Positions 18,060 through 26,728 of a stretch of 64,000 nucleotides of DNA are shown in pieces (position 1 is the stretch's first letter; every line of letters begins with the position of its first letter). The DNA lies in NCBI RefSeq assembly GCF_900109785.1, contig NZ_FOBH01000006.1, positions 1 through 64,000 on the forward strand, given 5' to 3'. The notes below the pieces were generated by a model. It ran no database searches and was not told the DNA's origin. It saw only the letters and a program-made list of their open reading frames with translations. This DNA is from Nitrosovibrio tenuis (GTDB lineage: Bacteria > Pseudomonadota > Gammaproteobacteria > Burkholderiales > Nitrosomonadaceae). A program made the translations under genes and the position numbers.

Positions 18060-18485
18060 TTATCCTCCGGCTGCTCCCCCTGCTGAAATATTGGTGTCCA
18101 CGTCAGGATCCGGACCGCACCAGTCAGGTCCAGATAAAATCCTAACGATCTTGTGGAGAAGGCCTTCATTCTCCGGTATTGGCGGTGCGCACGAGCGGCG
18201 CGTCTGCCCTGCCGTGGCCCAACCCGTCGAAGAACCCGGTTGATCAGCTGCCGCCTGCCCCGAAGCCGAACCTCTATTTTCGGATGGCGAAACTTCCTGG
18301 CCTGTGGTTACGGCTTTTTGACCAGGAGGAGTTTCCGTTACTGAACTGGCGCGGCCGGGCATCGTGACGCTACCCCATTCCGACGTACCTCCCGGTGATT
18401 GGGATACGCATGCAGCACAAAGAAACAGTGTTGCGCACAGGTAGATAGCTCGGGCTGTGGCGTGCTTAAGGGAAGCAGGAAGCAT
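18060..18485 (-). CDS. Putative lipoprotein with C-terminal GPD/AGGA motif, start region duplicated
   Basis: The product is unknown. From the ATG at 18485 it has 141 residues, with a short lipoprotein signal ending in the lipobox LCAAC (residue ~26), a low-complexity Ser/Gly/Thr/Gln-rich middle, and a C-terminal motif (KIVRILSGPDWCGP, then DPDVDTNISAGGA) shared with the next gene upstream. A perfect 17-bp tandem duplication (18471-18504) overlaps the start. The first ATG after the purine-rich GGGAAGAAG (18502) is out of frame and only the second ATG is in frame. A TTG at 18614 with GGAG upstream would also reach the frame, but with a 66-residue leader. Expression is therefore uncertain. Confidence 0.6.
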   Translation of the reverse strand: MLPASLKHATARAIYLCATLFLCAACVSQSPGGTSEWGSVTMPGRASSVTETPPGQKAVTTGQEVSPSENRGSASGQAAADQPGSSTGWATAGQTRRSCAPPIPENEGLLHKIVRILSGPDWCGPDPDVDTNISAGGAAGG

Positions 18486-18504
18486 AAGGAAGCAGGAAGC
18501 ATAA
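18471..18504. repeat. 17-bp perfect tandem duplication at a start codon
   Basis: GGAAGCAGGAAGCATAA occurs twice with no gap (18471-18487, 18488-18504). Each copy carries the start ATG of the lipoprotein gene on the minus strand. Because 17 is not a multiple of three, the two ATGs open different frames. Confidence 0.9.
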
Positions 18505-18639
18505 ATTCTTCTTCCCGCGAATGCTTGAAAAACCGTGATCACCCGCCTGAGGCCCTCCATAGGATTTGTTCGAGGCTTTGTTCGGAATTCGCATTTCTCA
18601 ACAATGAAATTCAATCAACTCCATTATTCAGTGGGACAA

Positions 18640-19095
18640 TCAGCCCCCTGCGCCTCCCGCCGCAACATTGTCGTCCATGTCACGGTTAGGCCCGCGTGGC
18701 GTGTCAGGTCCCCACAATATTCTGCCCAATTTGCAGAGAAAGTCCTCCTGGCCAGAAGCGGCATCCCTGCAGGTGCTATACCCCTGTCTTGCGGACGACC
18801 ATGTTCCCCCGGAGCCTGCCTGATCGGAACGGGCGGGCCCAGAGGCGGAGCTACCGAAAATTCTCGAGAACCAGTTACCCCGATCCGGTGCGGTTTCACT
18901 CCACCCCGCTGCCGGCTGGCCAGCCGCTGAGCTGGTCTGTGCAGCGTTAGCTTGTGCAGGGGTGGACTGCGTTCCCGTGCTATTTTGTGTAGCCGCGCCG
19001 GCCTGTGCATGGGCTGCATTTGGCACGGGTAAAAGCATGATGCTCACAAGTGCGGCGGATACTGCAGAGTTTCTCAAAATGGGAATACGGTTCAT
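18640..19095 (-). CDS. Secreted protein of unknown function, paralogue of the downstream lipoprotein
   Basis: The 151-residue protein has a cleavable signal peptide (SAALVSIMLLPVPNAAHA-QAG), a Gln/Thr/Ala/Ser-rich disordered middle and a conserved C-terminus: CKLGRILWGPDTPRGP, then NRDMDDNVAAGGAGG. The neighbouring lipoprotein ends with the same pattern, K-(I/L)-x-RIL-x-GPD...GP...D-x-D-x-N-x-x-AGGA. An AGAGGA ribosome-binding site precedes the ATG at 19095. The two genes are 150 bp apart or less and point the same way, so they look like a duplicated pair in one operon. No known family was recognised. Confidence 0.65.
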   Translation of the reverse strand: MNRIPILRNSAVSAALVSIMLLPVPNAAHAQAGAATQNSTGTQSTPAQANAAQTSSAAGQPAAGWSETAPDRGNWFSRIFGSSASGPARSDQAGSGGTWSSARQGYSTCRDAASGQEDFLCKLGRILWGPDTPRGPNRDMDDNVAAGGAGG

Positions 19096-19331
19096 AGTGG
19101 TCCTCTCTGATTGTTACGCCCCACAGCAAAGCAAATAATACCGCATGAATACATTATGCGTGAGCGTGGAGATAGCGAGCTGCCTGTGACACTATTCAAT
19201 ACTAAAGACACAGCAAGAAGCTTTCACCTCCGGTACTCAAGCATTATGGAGCCGGTGGCATAACATATCGGTTTCGATATGCGGCCGTCAAGTAATCAAC
19301 GCTTATACCCAATACGCCTGGCCCCCGGGCT

Positions 19332-20513
19332 CTACTCAACCAGAGCCCGTCTTTCCATCGCCGCCGCTTCAATTTCCCTGCCGGATTTTCTGTAGAGTTC
19401 CGCAAGATTCTTGAGGTTCGTGATCACCTTCGGATGGTTGGGGCTTAGGGTTTTCTCCAGAATTGTCAATGAGCGGGTGAAGAGCGATTCGGCCTCCGCA
19501 TATTGACCCTGAGCTTCATAGAGTGCGGCAATATTGTTCAGACTCAAGGCGACATGGGGGTGGCCGGGCCCGAGCACTTTTTCCCAGATTGCCAGCGAGC
19601 GCTCGAGGTAGGGTTTGGCCAGGATAAAGTGACCCTGCGCATAATAAAGATTCCCCAAGTTGTTCAGTGTGGTGGCCACATCCGGGTGGGCGGGCCCCAG
19701 GGCTGTCTCCAGAATCAAGAGCGAGCGTTTGAAGAGAGGCTTCGCCACTTCATAGCGGCCATCGGCCATATGGAGTTCCGCGAGGTTGTTCAAACTCTTC
19801 GCCACGCGCGGGTGATCCGGTCCGAGGGCTTTTTCAAGAATTGCCAGCGAGCGGCTGTAGAGAGGCTCAGCCTTTGAATAAAGGCCTTGTGCCAGATAAA
19901 GCCCGGCCAGATTATTCAGGCTGATGGCGACATCGGGATGGCCCGCGCCGAGCGCCTTTTCCGAGACAGCGAGCGAGCGCTGGTATAACGGCTCCGCCTG
20001 CGCATAGCGCCCCTGTATCTTGAAAAGCAGCGCGAGATTATTCAGGCTGGTTGCGACATCGATATGTTCGGGTCCGAATGTTTTTTCCCAAATCGCAAGA
20101 GAGCGTTTATAGAGCGGCTCAGCGTTGGCGTACTGGCCTTGCACCCGGTAGAGCTCCGCCAGGTTATTCAAGCCCTTTGCCACGGCGGGGCTATCGGGGC
20201 CAAAGGTTCTTTCCCAGATGGCAAGCGAATGCTTGTAAAGCGGCTCCGCCTGGACATATTCGCCCAGGTCCTGATAAATCAACCCGAGGTTGTTCAAAGT
20301 CTGGGCTACGTTTGGATGGTCATCGCCCCACTCCTTACGAGCGACCTCGAGCGCCTCTTTCACCAGCACTATTGCCTGGTCGTATTTACCTCTCTGATAG
20401 AGTAGCCGTGCTTCGTTATTGAGATGAGCCCATTCCGCATTCTGGGCATGAGCAAAAGATGCAAGGGCAAGTAGAAAAGTAATAAGAAATAACGAGATTG
20501 CCGTCTTTTCCAT
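19332..20513 (-). CDS. Exported tetratricopeptide-repeat protein, kinesin-light-chain type
   Basis: The 393-residue protein has a signal peptide (ISLFLITFLLALASFAHA) followed by about nine tandem 42-residue repeats with the pattern SLNNLAxLYxxQGxYxxAEPLYxRSLAI-E-x-LGPxHPxVA. This is the kinesin-light-chain/TPR_10-12 form of tetratricopeptide repeat, a protein-binding superhelix. It probably acts as a scaffold in the periplasm. The partner is unknown. At DNA level the units are ~126-bp imperfect tandem repeats. The ATG at 20513 is chosen because it begins the signal peptide. Confidence 0.88.
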   Translation of the reverse strand: MEKTAISLFLITFLLALASFAHAQNAEWAHLNNEARLLYQRGKYDQAIVLVKEALEVARKEWGDDHPNVAQTLNNLGLIYQDLGEYVQAEPLYKHSLAIWERTFGPDSPAVAKGLNNLAELYRVQGQYANAEPLYKRSLAIWEKTFGPEHIDVATSLNNLALLFKIQGRYAQAEPLYQRSLAVSEKALGAGHPDVAISLNNLAGLYLAQGLYSKAEPLYSRSLAILEKALGPDHPRVAKSLNNLAELHMADGRYEVAKPLFKRSLLILETALGPAHPDVATTLNNLGNLYYAQGHFILAKPYLERSLAIWEKVLGPGHPHVALSLNNIAALYEAQGQYAEAESLFTRSLTILEKTLSPNHPKVITNLKNLAELYRKSGREIEAAAMERRALVE

Positions 20514-20682
20514 TTCTCGTACTAACCCACAGGTATAGACACGACAGCTTTTATGGGGCATTTCGGCAAGCGGTCAGAAACCGAAGACAAGCTTTCCGTG
20601 GGAAACTGGATTGTAATCCACTTCGGTCTCCCACCATCAGGATGGTGAACGACCGACGTGGATAGAAAATTGCGACGGGAAG

Positions 20683-21543
20683 TTATGCACCAGATCCCAT
20701 AAAGCCAGGGGTGGCCAGGCGCCGCCTTGCAATAAAACCGATCAGACCCAGACCAGCGAGCAGCATGGCATAGGTCTCGGGCTCGGGAACGGGCGTGACG
20801 TGGACGAAATTCGGTACATCAGTGAGTATGATTCGCCCGTTAAGCGGCTGAACCTCACGCGCATCCCCATCCGGGAAGAGCTTTTGAAAAGCTTGAACTT
20901 GGCTTGCGGACATATCCAGCGGCTGAGCCAGATCGATCCACTTTACACCTTCCGAGAAGGGGGGCGTCGTGAGCGAACCAGTGTAGCGAAAAGATTCCAG
21001 GTTATCCGGAATAAGCGAATTCAGATTGAAGGAATTGACCGCAAGATGGTCGGCAGTGGTTTGGGGCAGATTAGAGAAAATTGGAGCAAGTGCGGCATTA
21101 GTATCGCCATAGTTGATCCACCGGCCAACCACCAGAAGATGACTATTAGCATCGCTAAATACCAGATGCAACTCCAGGGGGGTTGCGTGACTGTTCTCCA
21201 AATGCTCTGAAGGCGTATGGAAATGGAATTGGGCTAAATTATAGGTATCCCCATCGACCGTAATAGACCCCGCGCCGGCAGCTACATTGGCTCTGACGGT
21301 TTTCTCCTTACCGGGGGAACCGTTATTGATAACATCCAGCGTGGTGCTGGAACTCAAATTAAATGTCAACGGAGATAAATTTCCAAAAAATGTATTGTCC
21401 GAACGAATATCGATCGGACTTTGGGCCTCCATTCCAGCTAATTTATCATCCACTATATCCGCATAGGCAGCGGGCAGCCCGGACACGAAAAGGGCGGAGA
21501 CAAGCGATGCTAACGGCAATAACCGAGACAATGATGATTTCAT
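20683..21543 (-). CDS. Alpha-type carbonic anhydrase with PEP-CTERM anchor
   Basis: The 286-residue precursor has a signal peptide (LASLVSALFVSGLPAAYA), an alpha-carbonic anhydrase domain (~30-250) and a C-terminal PEP-CTERM sorting signal. Zinc ligands are in FHFHTPSEHLEN (two His) and LELHLVF (third His). GSLTTPPFSEGVKW is the family substrate-pocket motif. The tail VPEPETYAMLLAGLGLIGFI followed by ARRR is the recognition signal for an exosortase. The enzyme would interconvert CO2 and bicarbonate outside the cytoplasm while held in the envelope or exopolymer. The ATG at 21543 fits the signal peptide. No exosortase gene is in the window. Confidence 0.9.
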   Translation of the reverse strand: MKSSLSRLLPLASLVSALFVSGLPAAYADIVDDKLAGMEAQSPIDIRSDNTFFGNLSPLTFNLSSSTTLDVINNGSPGKEKTVRANVAAGAGSITVDGDTYNLAQFHFHTPSEHLENSHATPLELHLVFSDANSHLLVVGRWINYGDTNAALAPIFSNLPQTTADHLAVNSFNLNSLIPDNLESFRYTGSLTTPPFSEGVKWIDLAQPLDMSASQVQAFQKLFPDGDAREVQPLNGRIILTDVPNFVHVTPVPEPETYAMLLAGLGLIGFIARRRLATPGFMGSGA

Positions 21544-21741
21544 AATGAGGGATCCCTTATAAAGATGGCATTTGAATGGAAGGGTTGCATATAACGCTAT
21601 GCAATTCAAAAGTAACATGACCTATGTGAAAAAAGCGTCGCTTAAACGTTAAAAATTCGTTAAGGTTCACTATAACGTCACATTAGAATGTTATGACCAG
21701 GGTTACTCTTGTTACTGTCGAAAGTTGACAGTACAGTCCGG

Positions 21742-23178
21742 TCAGATTCTCGACTCGGGGTTGTGCCACCAGCCATCCGGTGCGATCAGCTTATCCGTCG
21801 CTTCAGGTCCCCAGCTTCCGCGCTCATAAGGAATAACGGGGTGATGCTTTTTCAGAACAGGTTCCAGGGCTGCCCACGCGGCCTCCACCGCGTCCTCGCG
21901 GGCAAACAGGGCTCCATCGCCATTCATCGCGTCTCGCAACAGCCGTTCATAAGGGGACTCGCGCCCGAAGTGTTCTTCGACCAGGCAGAGTTCCCGCTGC
22001 TCGCCGACGAACTCTTTTCCCGTGCGCTTGACTCGCGCAGCGAGCGCAACGGCGGAGATGGGAGAAAGGCGAAACCGCAGGTAATTGGCATCCCTGGCAT
22101 CGGGTGCTGGGTCAGCAAAAAGCTGCTGCGGCGGCGGCTTCAACTGGACAAGTACTTCAGTGGCGGTCTCGGCAAGGAATTTGCCGGAACGCAGGTACCA
22201 CGGTACGCCTTCCCAGCGCCAGGAGTCGATAAAAAGCCTCAAGGCGCAGAACGTCTCAACGTCGGAGTCCGGTGCGACGCCTGGCTCCTCACGATAGCCC
22301 GCATATTGGCCCCGTACGACGTCATCCGGGTTCACCGGACGCATGGCCTGAAAGACATCTGCCTTTTCTCCCTGAATGGGCTTAAAGCCTTTGTGGGATG
22401 GCGGTTCCATGGCAAGCAGCGCGACGATCTGGAAAAGATGATTCTGGATTACATCGCGAAGGCAACCCGCCGATTCATAAAATCTGCCGCGTCCCTCGAC
22501 GCCGAAATTCTCCGCGAGTGTTAACTGGACGCTGCCGATATAGTTCCGGTTCCAGATCGGTTCAAGGAAGGAGTTGGCGAAGCGAAAATAAAGAATATTC
22601 ATGATCGCCTCCTTGCCCAGGAAGTGATCGATGCGAAAAATCGAATCTTCCGGAAACACCGATCGCGCGATGCAATTGAGTTTGCGGGCGGACTCGAGAT
22701 CCCGCCCGAACGGCTTTTCCACGATGACACGGGCCCCCCGCGCCAAACTGGCGGCGCCCAGCCCTTTTATTACCGTTTCGAAAAGGGAAGGGGGGATGGC
22801 CAGATAATGAAGGGGGTGCTTGGTTCCCTCCAGGGCGCGCTTGAGCGTTGCGAACGTATCCGCGTTATTGTAATCCCCAGAGACGTACTGTAGCAGCGAA
22901 AGGAGATGGCTAAGCGCATCTCGATCGTCGATCCCCGACTTCGAAACCGAATCGATAACCCTGTCGCGAAGCTGGTCAGTGCTCCATGACGTGGAGGCCA
23001 CCCCTACAACGGGCACGTTGAGCGAACCCTGCTTTACCATCGCGTACAGTGCCGGAAAGATTTTTTTATACGCCAGATCGCCCGTTACGCCGAATAGCAC
23101 CAGCGCATCCGAACGCACAGTACTCCCATCGGTTCTGTTTACGCCAGTCATCTCAGGCTTGTCCTTTTTTTTCATCAT
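21742..23178 (-). CDS. zwf: Glucose-6-phosphate 1-dehydrogenase
   Basis: Zwf oxidises glucose 6-phosphate to 6-phosphogluconolactone with NAD(P)+, the first step of the oxidative pentose phosphate pathway. At 478 residues it is normal length. LFGVTGDLAYKKIFPALY is the nucleotide-binding motif and RIDHFLGKEAIMN holds the catalytic histidine and substrate lysine. The frame overlaps the end of gnd by 26 bases if it starts at 23178. A start at 23151 (MTGVNR) would remove the overlap. A 6-phosphogluconolactonase gene is not adjacent. Confidence 0.96.
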   Translation of the reverse strand: MMKKKDKPEMTGVNRTDGSTVRSDALVLFGVTGDLAYKKIFPALYAMVKQGSLNVPVVGVASTSWSTDQLRDRVIDSVSKSGIDDRDALSHLLSLLQYVSGDYNNADTFATLKRALEGTKHPLHYLAIPPSLFETVIKGLGAASLARGARVIVEKPFGRDLESARKLNCIARSVFPEDSIFRIDHFLGKEAIMNILYFRFANSFLEPIWNRNYIGSVQLTLAENFGVEGRGRFYESAGCLRDVIQNHLFQIVALLAMEPPSHKGFKPIQGEKADVFQAMRPVNPDDVVRGQYAGYREEPGVAPDSDVETFCALRLFIDSWRWEGVPWYLRSGKFLAETATEVLVQLKPPPQQLFADPAPDARDANYLRFRLSPISAVALAARVKRTGKEFVGEQRELCLVEEHFGRESPYERLLRDAMNGDGALFAREDAVEAAWAALEPVLKKHHPVIPYERGSWGPEATDKLIAPDGWWHNPESRI

Positions 23179-24172
23179 GCCCGCCGAACCGCTTTCTCAT
23201 CGCAGAAAGCACACGGTCGGCATAGTCCGCATTGCCGCGAGACTCAAAGCGGCTGAAAAGCGCGGCGCTGATCACCGGTACAGGTACGCCCTCATCCACC
23301 GCGGCCAGCGTGGTCCAGCGTCCTTCGCCCGAGTCGGATACCCTTCCCGAAAATTTGCTGAGATCGGCGTCTTCGACCAGTGCCTCCGCCGTCAGATCGA
23401 GCAGCCATGAAGCGACAATACTGCCGCGGCGCCAGACCTCCGCGATCTCCGCGACATCGAGTTCATACTGATAAAACTCCGGGTTACGCATGGGCGCCGT
23501 TTCGGCATCCGTATCACGCGCCTGCTTGCCCGCGTTAGCGCTGTGCAGAATATTCAGGCCTTCGGCATAGGCCGCCATGAGACCGTATTCGATCCCATTA
23601 TGGACCATCTTTACAAAATGGCCGGCTCCGTGCGGTCCGCAGTGGAGATAACCCCGCTCGGCTGTCCCTTCCGCCTTCCGGCGGCCGTATGTGCGGGGCG
23701 CTGCGTCGATGCCTGGGGCAAGGGCGGCAAAGATCGGATCCAGGTGCTGGACAATTTCATTTTCGCCACCGATCATGAGGCAATATCCCCGTTCGCGTCC
23801 GGCAACGCCGCCGCTTGTGCCGACGTCAACATAATGCATGCCTTTTAAGCTTAGCTCAGCGCCGCGCCGGATATCGTCGTGGTAATAGGAATTTCCACCA
23901 TCGATAACAATGTCGTCCTTTTCGAGCAGCGGCAGTACCTCCGAAAGAAGTCCATCCACCGCGGCGGCGGGAATCATCAACCATATTGCCCGCGGTTTGG
24001 CCAGACGGGCGATAAGGTTTTCAAGCGAGGTGGTGCCAACCGCGCCCTGCGATTGAAGTTCATGGATGGCTTGGGCGCGCTGGTCATACACCACGCACTC
24101 ATGCCCAGCCTTCATCAGGCGGGCTGCCATGTTGATACCCATACGCCCCAATCCGATCATTCCGAGCTGCAT
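23153..24172 (-). CDS. gnd: 6-phosphogluconate dehydrogenase (decarboxylating), short form
   Basis: The enzyme converts 6-phosphogluconate to ribulose 5-phosphate and CO2. At 339 residues it is the short YqeC/GndB type rather than the ~470-residue Escherichia type. MIGLGRMGINMAARL is the dinucleotide-binding site, VDVGTSGGVAGRERGYCLMIGG the substrate loop and GHFVKMVHNGIEYG carries the catalytic lysine. The short form is often NAD-linked, but cofactor use here is an inference. It precedes zwf in the same transcript. Confidence 0.94.
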   Translation of the reverse strand: MQLGMIGLGRMGINMAARLMKAGHECVVYDQRAQAIHELQSQGAVGTTSLENLIARLAKPRAIWLMIPAAAVDGLLSEVLPLLEKDDIVIDGGNSYYHDDIRRGAELSLKGMHYVDVGTSGGVAGRERGYCLMIGGENEIVQHLDPIFAALAPGIDAAPRTYGRRKAEGTAERGYLHCGPHGAGHFVKMVHNGIEYGLMAAYAEGLNILHSANAGKQARDTDAETAPMRNPEFYQYELDVAEIAEVWRRGSIVASWLLDLTAEALVEDADLSKFSGRVSDSGEGRWTTLAAVDEGVPVPVISAALFSRFESRGNADYADRVLSAMRKRFGGHDEKKGQA

Positions 24173-24312
24173 CGTGCGTCTCCTTCTCTTAAAAATGCCG
24201 AGTTCGCCGGGGCTGGCACGGGTTCAGAAGACCAGCCATCCGGAAGGTGGAATTAATCCGTTCACCCGTAAAAAAAGTTGCGATAATATTTAAATCTTGA
24301 ACAGAGGCTGAC

Positions 24313-24912
24313 TTAATTCTTTTTCCAATCCTTTTTCAATAACTGCTCAAAGTCGAGCTGCACAGAGTCCCAGGTGTCGGCCTTTATTGTTTTTCGCATC
24401 TGCGCAAGCGCGCTGACGTGCCGGCTTTTGGCCACCGCGGCGCTGCAATCTTCCGGAACATGGATCCCAAAACCACGCAAATACGCGTCATTAGCCGTAA
24501 ATAGCACACAGGAATCCGTCGTAAATCCGCAAAGGATCAATTGGGTCGCGTGCAGATGCTGGAGCAAAAGATCCAGCGGTGTCTGGAAAAAACCGGAGTG
24601 CCTGGGCTTGAGAACGAAGTAATCGTCGGGTTGTGGAACAAGTTCCCGGACTATCGGCGCGCCCCGTGCGTCATCTGTCACACAACGCATCACCAAGTGT
24701 TTGAAATCGGATTGCCACTGGCCAAAATTGTCATTTACATACAAGCACGGAACCCCATATTTCTTTGCTTCCCGTTTTAGCCGTGCAATATTCCGGGCTG
24801 CGGGCAGGGCGGTCTTCATCAGATCTTCCCCTTCCTCAAACTCCAGGTCATTGATGACATCGACCAGGAGAAGCGCAACGGCGCATTCGTGACGCACGCA
24901 CTCATTATTCAT
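24313..24912 (-). CDS. Isochorismatase-family cysteine hydrolase
   Basis: The 199-residue protein has the isochorismatase/nicotinamidase fold with its D-K-C triad: LLVDVINDLEFEEGE (Asp), VLKPRHSGFF (Lys) and CGFTTDSCVLFTANDA (Cys). The family cleaves amides or enol ethers of small molecules. The substrate is unknown here. Its place between pgm and gnd, in the same direction with short gaps, suggests co-expression with sugar-phosphate enzymes. Confidence 0.85.
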   Translation of the reverse strand: MNNECVRHECAVALLLVDVINDLEFEEGEDLMKTALPAARNIARLKREAKKYGVPCLYVNDNFGQWQSDFKHLVMRCVTDDARGAPIVRELVPQPDDYFVLKPRHSGFFQTPLDLLLQHLHATQLILCGFTTDSCVLFTANDAYLRGFGIHVPEDCSAAVAKSRHVSALAQMRKTIKADTWDSVQLDFEQLLKKDWKKN

Positions 24913-24987
24913 TCGATAGTTTATCCGCTCCGCCAGGCGTCATGCTGACGGCTCCGATAGTAATGTGGCCCGGCTGGGGCAGCACCT

Positions 24988-26670
24988 TCAGCCGGCCGAT
25001 CGCATGCCCTCAGCATTGTCCTTCATTGCCGCAGCAAGCGCATCGGCCACGATTGTTTCCGCCTGCTCAAGGATATGCTGCAGGTGATCCGTTCCACGGA
25101 AACTCTCGGCATAGATCTTGTAGATATCTTCAGTGCCGGACGGGCGTGCAGCAAACCAGCCATGTTCAGCAATGACTTTGATCCCGCCTATGGCGGCATT
25201 ATTGCCTGGGGCACGGGTGAGAATAGTCTGGATTTTTTCCCCGGCCAGATCCCTGCAATCGATTTGCTCGGGCGACAATTTCGCCAGAATTTGTTTTTCC
25301 ACCGGAGAGGCGGGCGCGTCAACGCGCTTGAATACCGGGTCGCCAAACTCGCGTCCAAGCTCATTGTATAGCTCGCCGGGATCGCGGTTGGTGCGTGCGG
25401 TAATCTCCGCGGATAACAGCGCCGGAATGATGGCATCTTTATCCGTTGTCCAGACCGAGCCGTCGAAGCGCAGGAATGATGCCCCCGCGCTTTCTTCACC
25501 GCAAAAGCCGAGCGAGCCGTTATGCAGGCCATCCACGAACCATTTGAAACCTACCGGTACTTCGTAAAGGCGGCGGCCAAGCTTTGCGGTTACAAGATCG
25601 ATCATCCGGCTGCTTACCACTGTTTTTCCTACCGCCACTTCGCTGGTCCATTTCGGGCGGTTCTGGAAGAGATAGTGGGTAGCGACGGACAGATAATGAT
25701 CCGCAAGCAGCAAACCTGAGCTTCGGGTCACGATCCCGTGCCGGTCATGGTCCGTGTCGCAGGCAAAGGCAATATCGAAATGATCCTTCAAACCGATCAA
25801 CCCCCGCATGGCGTAAGGCGAGGATGGATCCATGCGAATCTTGCCGTCCCAATCAAGTGTCATAAATCGAAATGTCGGATCGACCTCCTCGCGCACGGTT
25901 TTGAGGTTCAGCTTGTAGCGCTCCGCGATTGCTGGCCAATAGTCCACCCCGGCGCCGCCGAGCGGGTCCACCCCGATATGAATACCGGCTTCACGTATCG
26001 CATCCATATCGACTACAGCGGCAAGGTCGTTTACGTAATTATTCAGAAAGTCATGCTGATGTGTGGTGGAAGCGCGCAGGGCGTTTTCGAAACGTACCCT
26101 TCTTATGCCGGCCAGACCATTTTCGAGAAATTCATTTGACAGAGTTTCTATGGATGCGGTGATTTCAACGCCGGCCGGACCGCCATGTGGTGGATTGTAT
26201 TTAAAGCCGCCACTCTCGGGAGGATTATGGGAAGGCGTAATGACGATGCCGTCAGAAAGACCTTCGGTGCGTCCGCGGTTATAGGTCAGTATGGCATGAG
26301 ATATGGCAGGCGTAGGGGTGTAGGCGCGATTTTTCGCCAGCATGACTTCGACCCCATTAGCGGCCAGCACCTCAAGCGCGCTGGCCAAAGCCGGCTCGGA
26401 AAGCGCGTGGGTATCAATGCCCAAAAACAGTGGCCCATTGATATTCTGCTGTTTACGGTAACTGCAGATAGCCTGCGTGATGGCAAGCACGTGCCACTCG
26501 TTGAAGCTCGTTTCCAGTGCCGAGCCGCGATGCCCCGAGGTACCGAACGCCACTCGCTGTGCTGCCACTGCCGAATCCGGAATTTCCGTATAATAGGCGG
26601 TAACAAGTCTGGGTACGTTCACCAGCACGGACGCCGGGGCAGGTTTCCCTGCAAGGGGGCTGATCTTCAT
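24988..26670 (-). CDS. pgm: Phosphoglucomutase (alpha-D-glucose phosphate-specific)
   Basis: Pgm interconverts glucose 1-phosphate and glucose 6-phosphate, linking glycogen, sucrose and cell-envelope sugars to the hexose phosphate pool. The 560-residue protein shows the four-domain alpha-phosphohexomutase plan: FGTSGHRGS near the N-terminus, the phosphoserine loop ITPSHNPPESGGFKYN, the metal loop CDTDHDRHG and the phosphate-binding loop RPSGTEDIYKIYAES near the C-terminus. Length and N-terminus match the bacterial pgm family. Confidence 0.96.
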   Translation of the reverse strand: MKISPLAGKPAPASVLVNVPRLVTAYYTEIPDSAVAAQRVAFGTSGHRGSALETSFNEWHVLAITQAICSYRKQQNINGPLFLGIDTHALSEPALASALEVLAANGVEVMLAKNRAYTPTPAISHAILTYNRGRTEGLSDGIVITPSHNPPESGGFKYNPPHGGPAGVEITASIETLSNEFLENGLAGIRRVRFENALRASTTHQHDFLNNYVNDLAAVVDMDAIREAGIHIGVDPLGGAGVDYWPAIAERYKLNLKTVREEVDPTFRFMTLDWDGKIRMDPSSPYAMRGLIGLKDHFDIAFACDTDHDRHGIVTRSSGLLLADHYLSVATHYLFQNRPKWTSEVAVGKTVVSSRMIDLVTAKLGRRLYEVPVGFKWFVDGLHNGSLGFCGEESAGASFLRFDGSVWTTDKDAIIPALLSAEITARTNRDPGELYNELGREFGDPVFKRVDAPASPVEKQILAKLSPEQIDCRDLAGEKIQTILTRAPGNNAAIGGIKVIAEHGWFAARPSGTEDIYKIYAESFRGTDHLQHILEQAETIVADALAAAMKDNAEGMRSAG

Positions 26671-26728
26671 AGTGATCTTCTGAAATTATGGTAGACCGGC
26701 CGGCCAGCCATCGAGCGCAGGCGCGATC

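Noticed and set aside
18486-18614. TTG-initiated extension of the putative lipoprotein
   Set aside because: It would place 40 extra residues before a complete lipoprotein signal; the frame is probably open by chance, though a GGAG precedes the TTG.
19332-20513. Regular 126-bp repeats as a CRISPR or satellite array
   Set aside because: They are in-frame coding repeats of a TPR protein without spacers.
21709-22524. 271-codon plus-strand frame
   Set aside because: It is antisense to zwf and has no ribosome-binding site or family resemblance.
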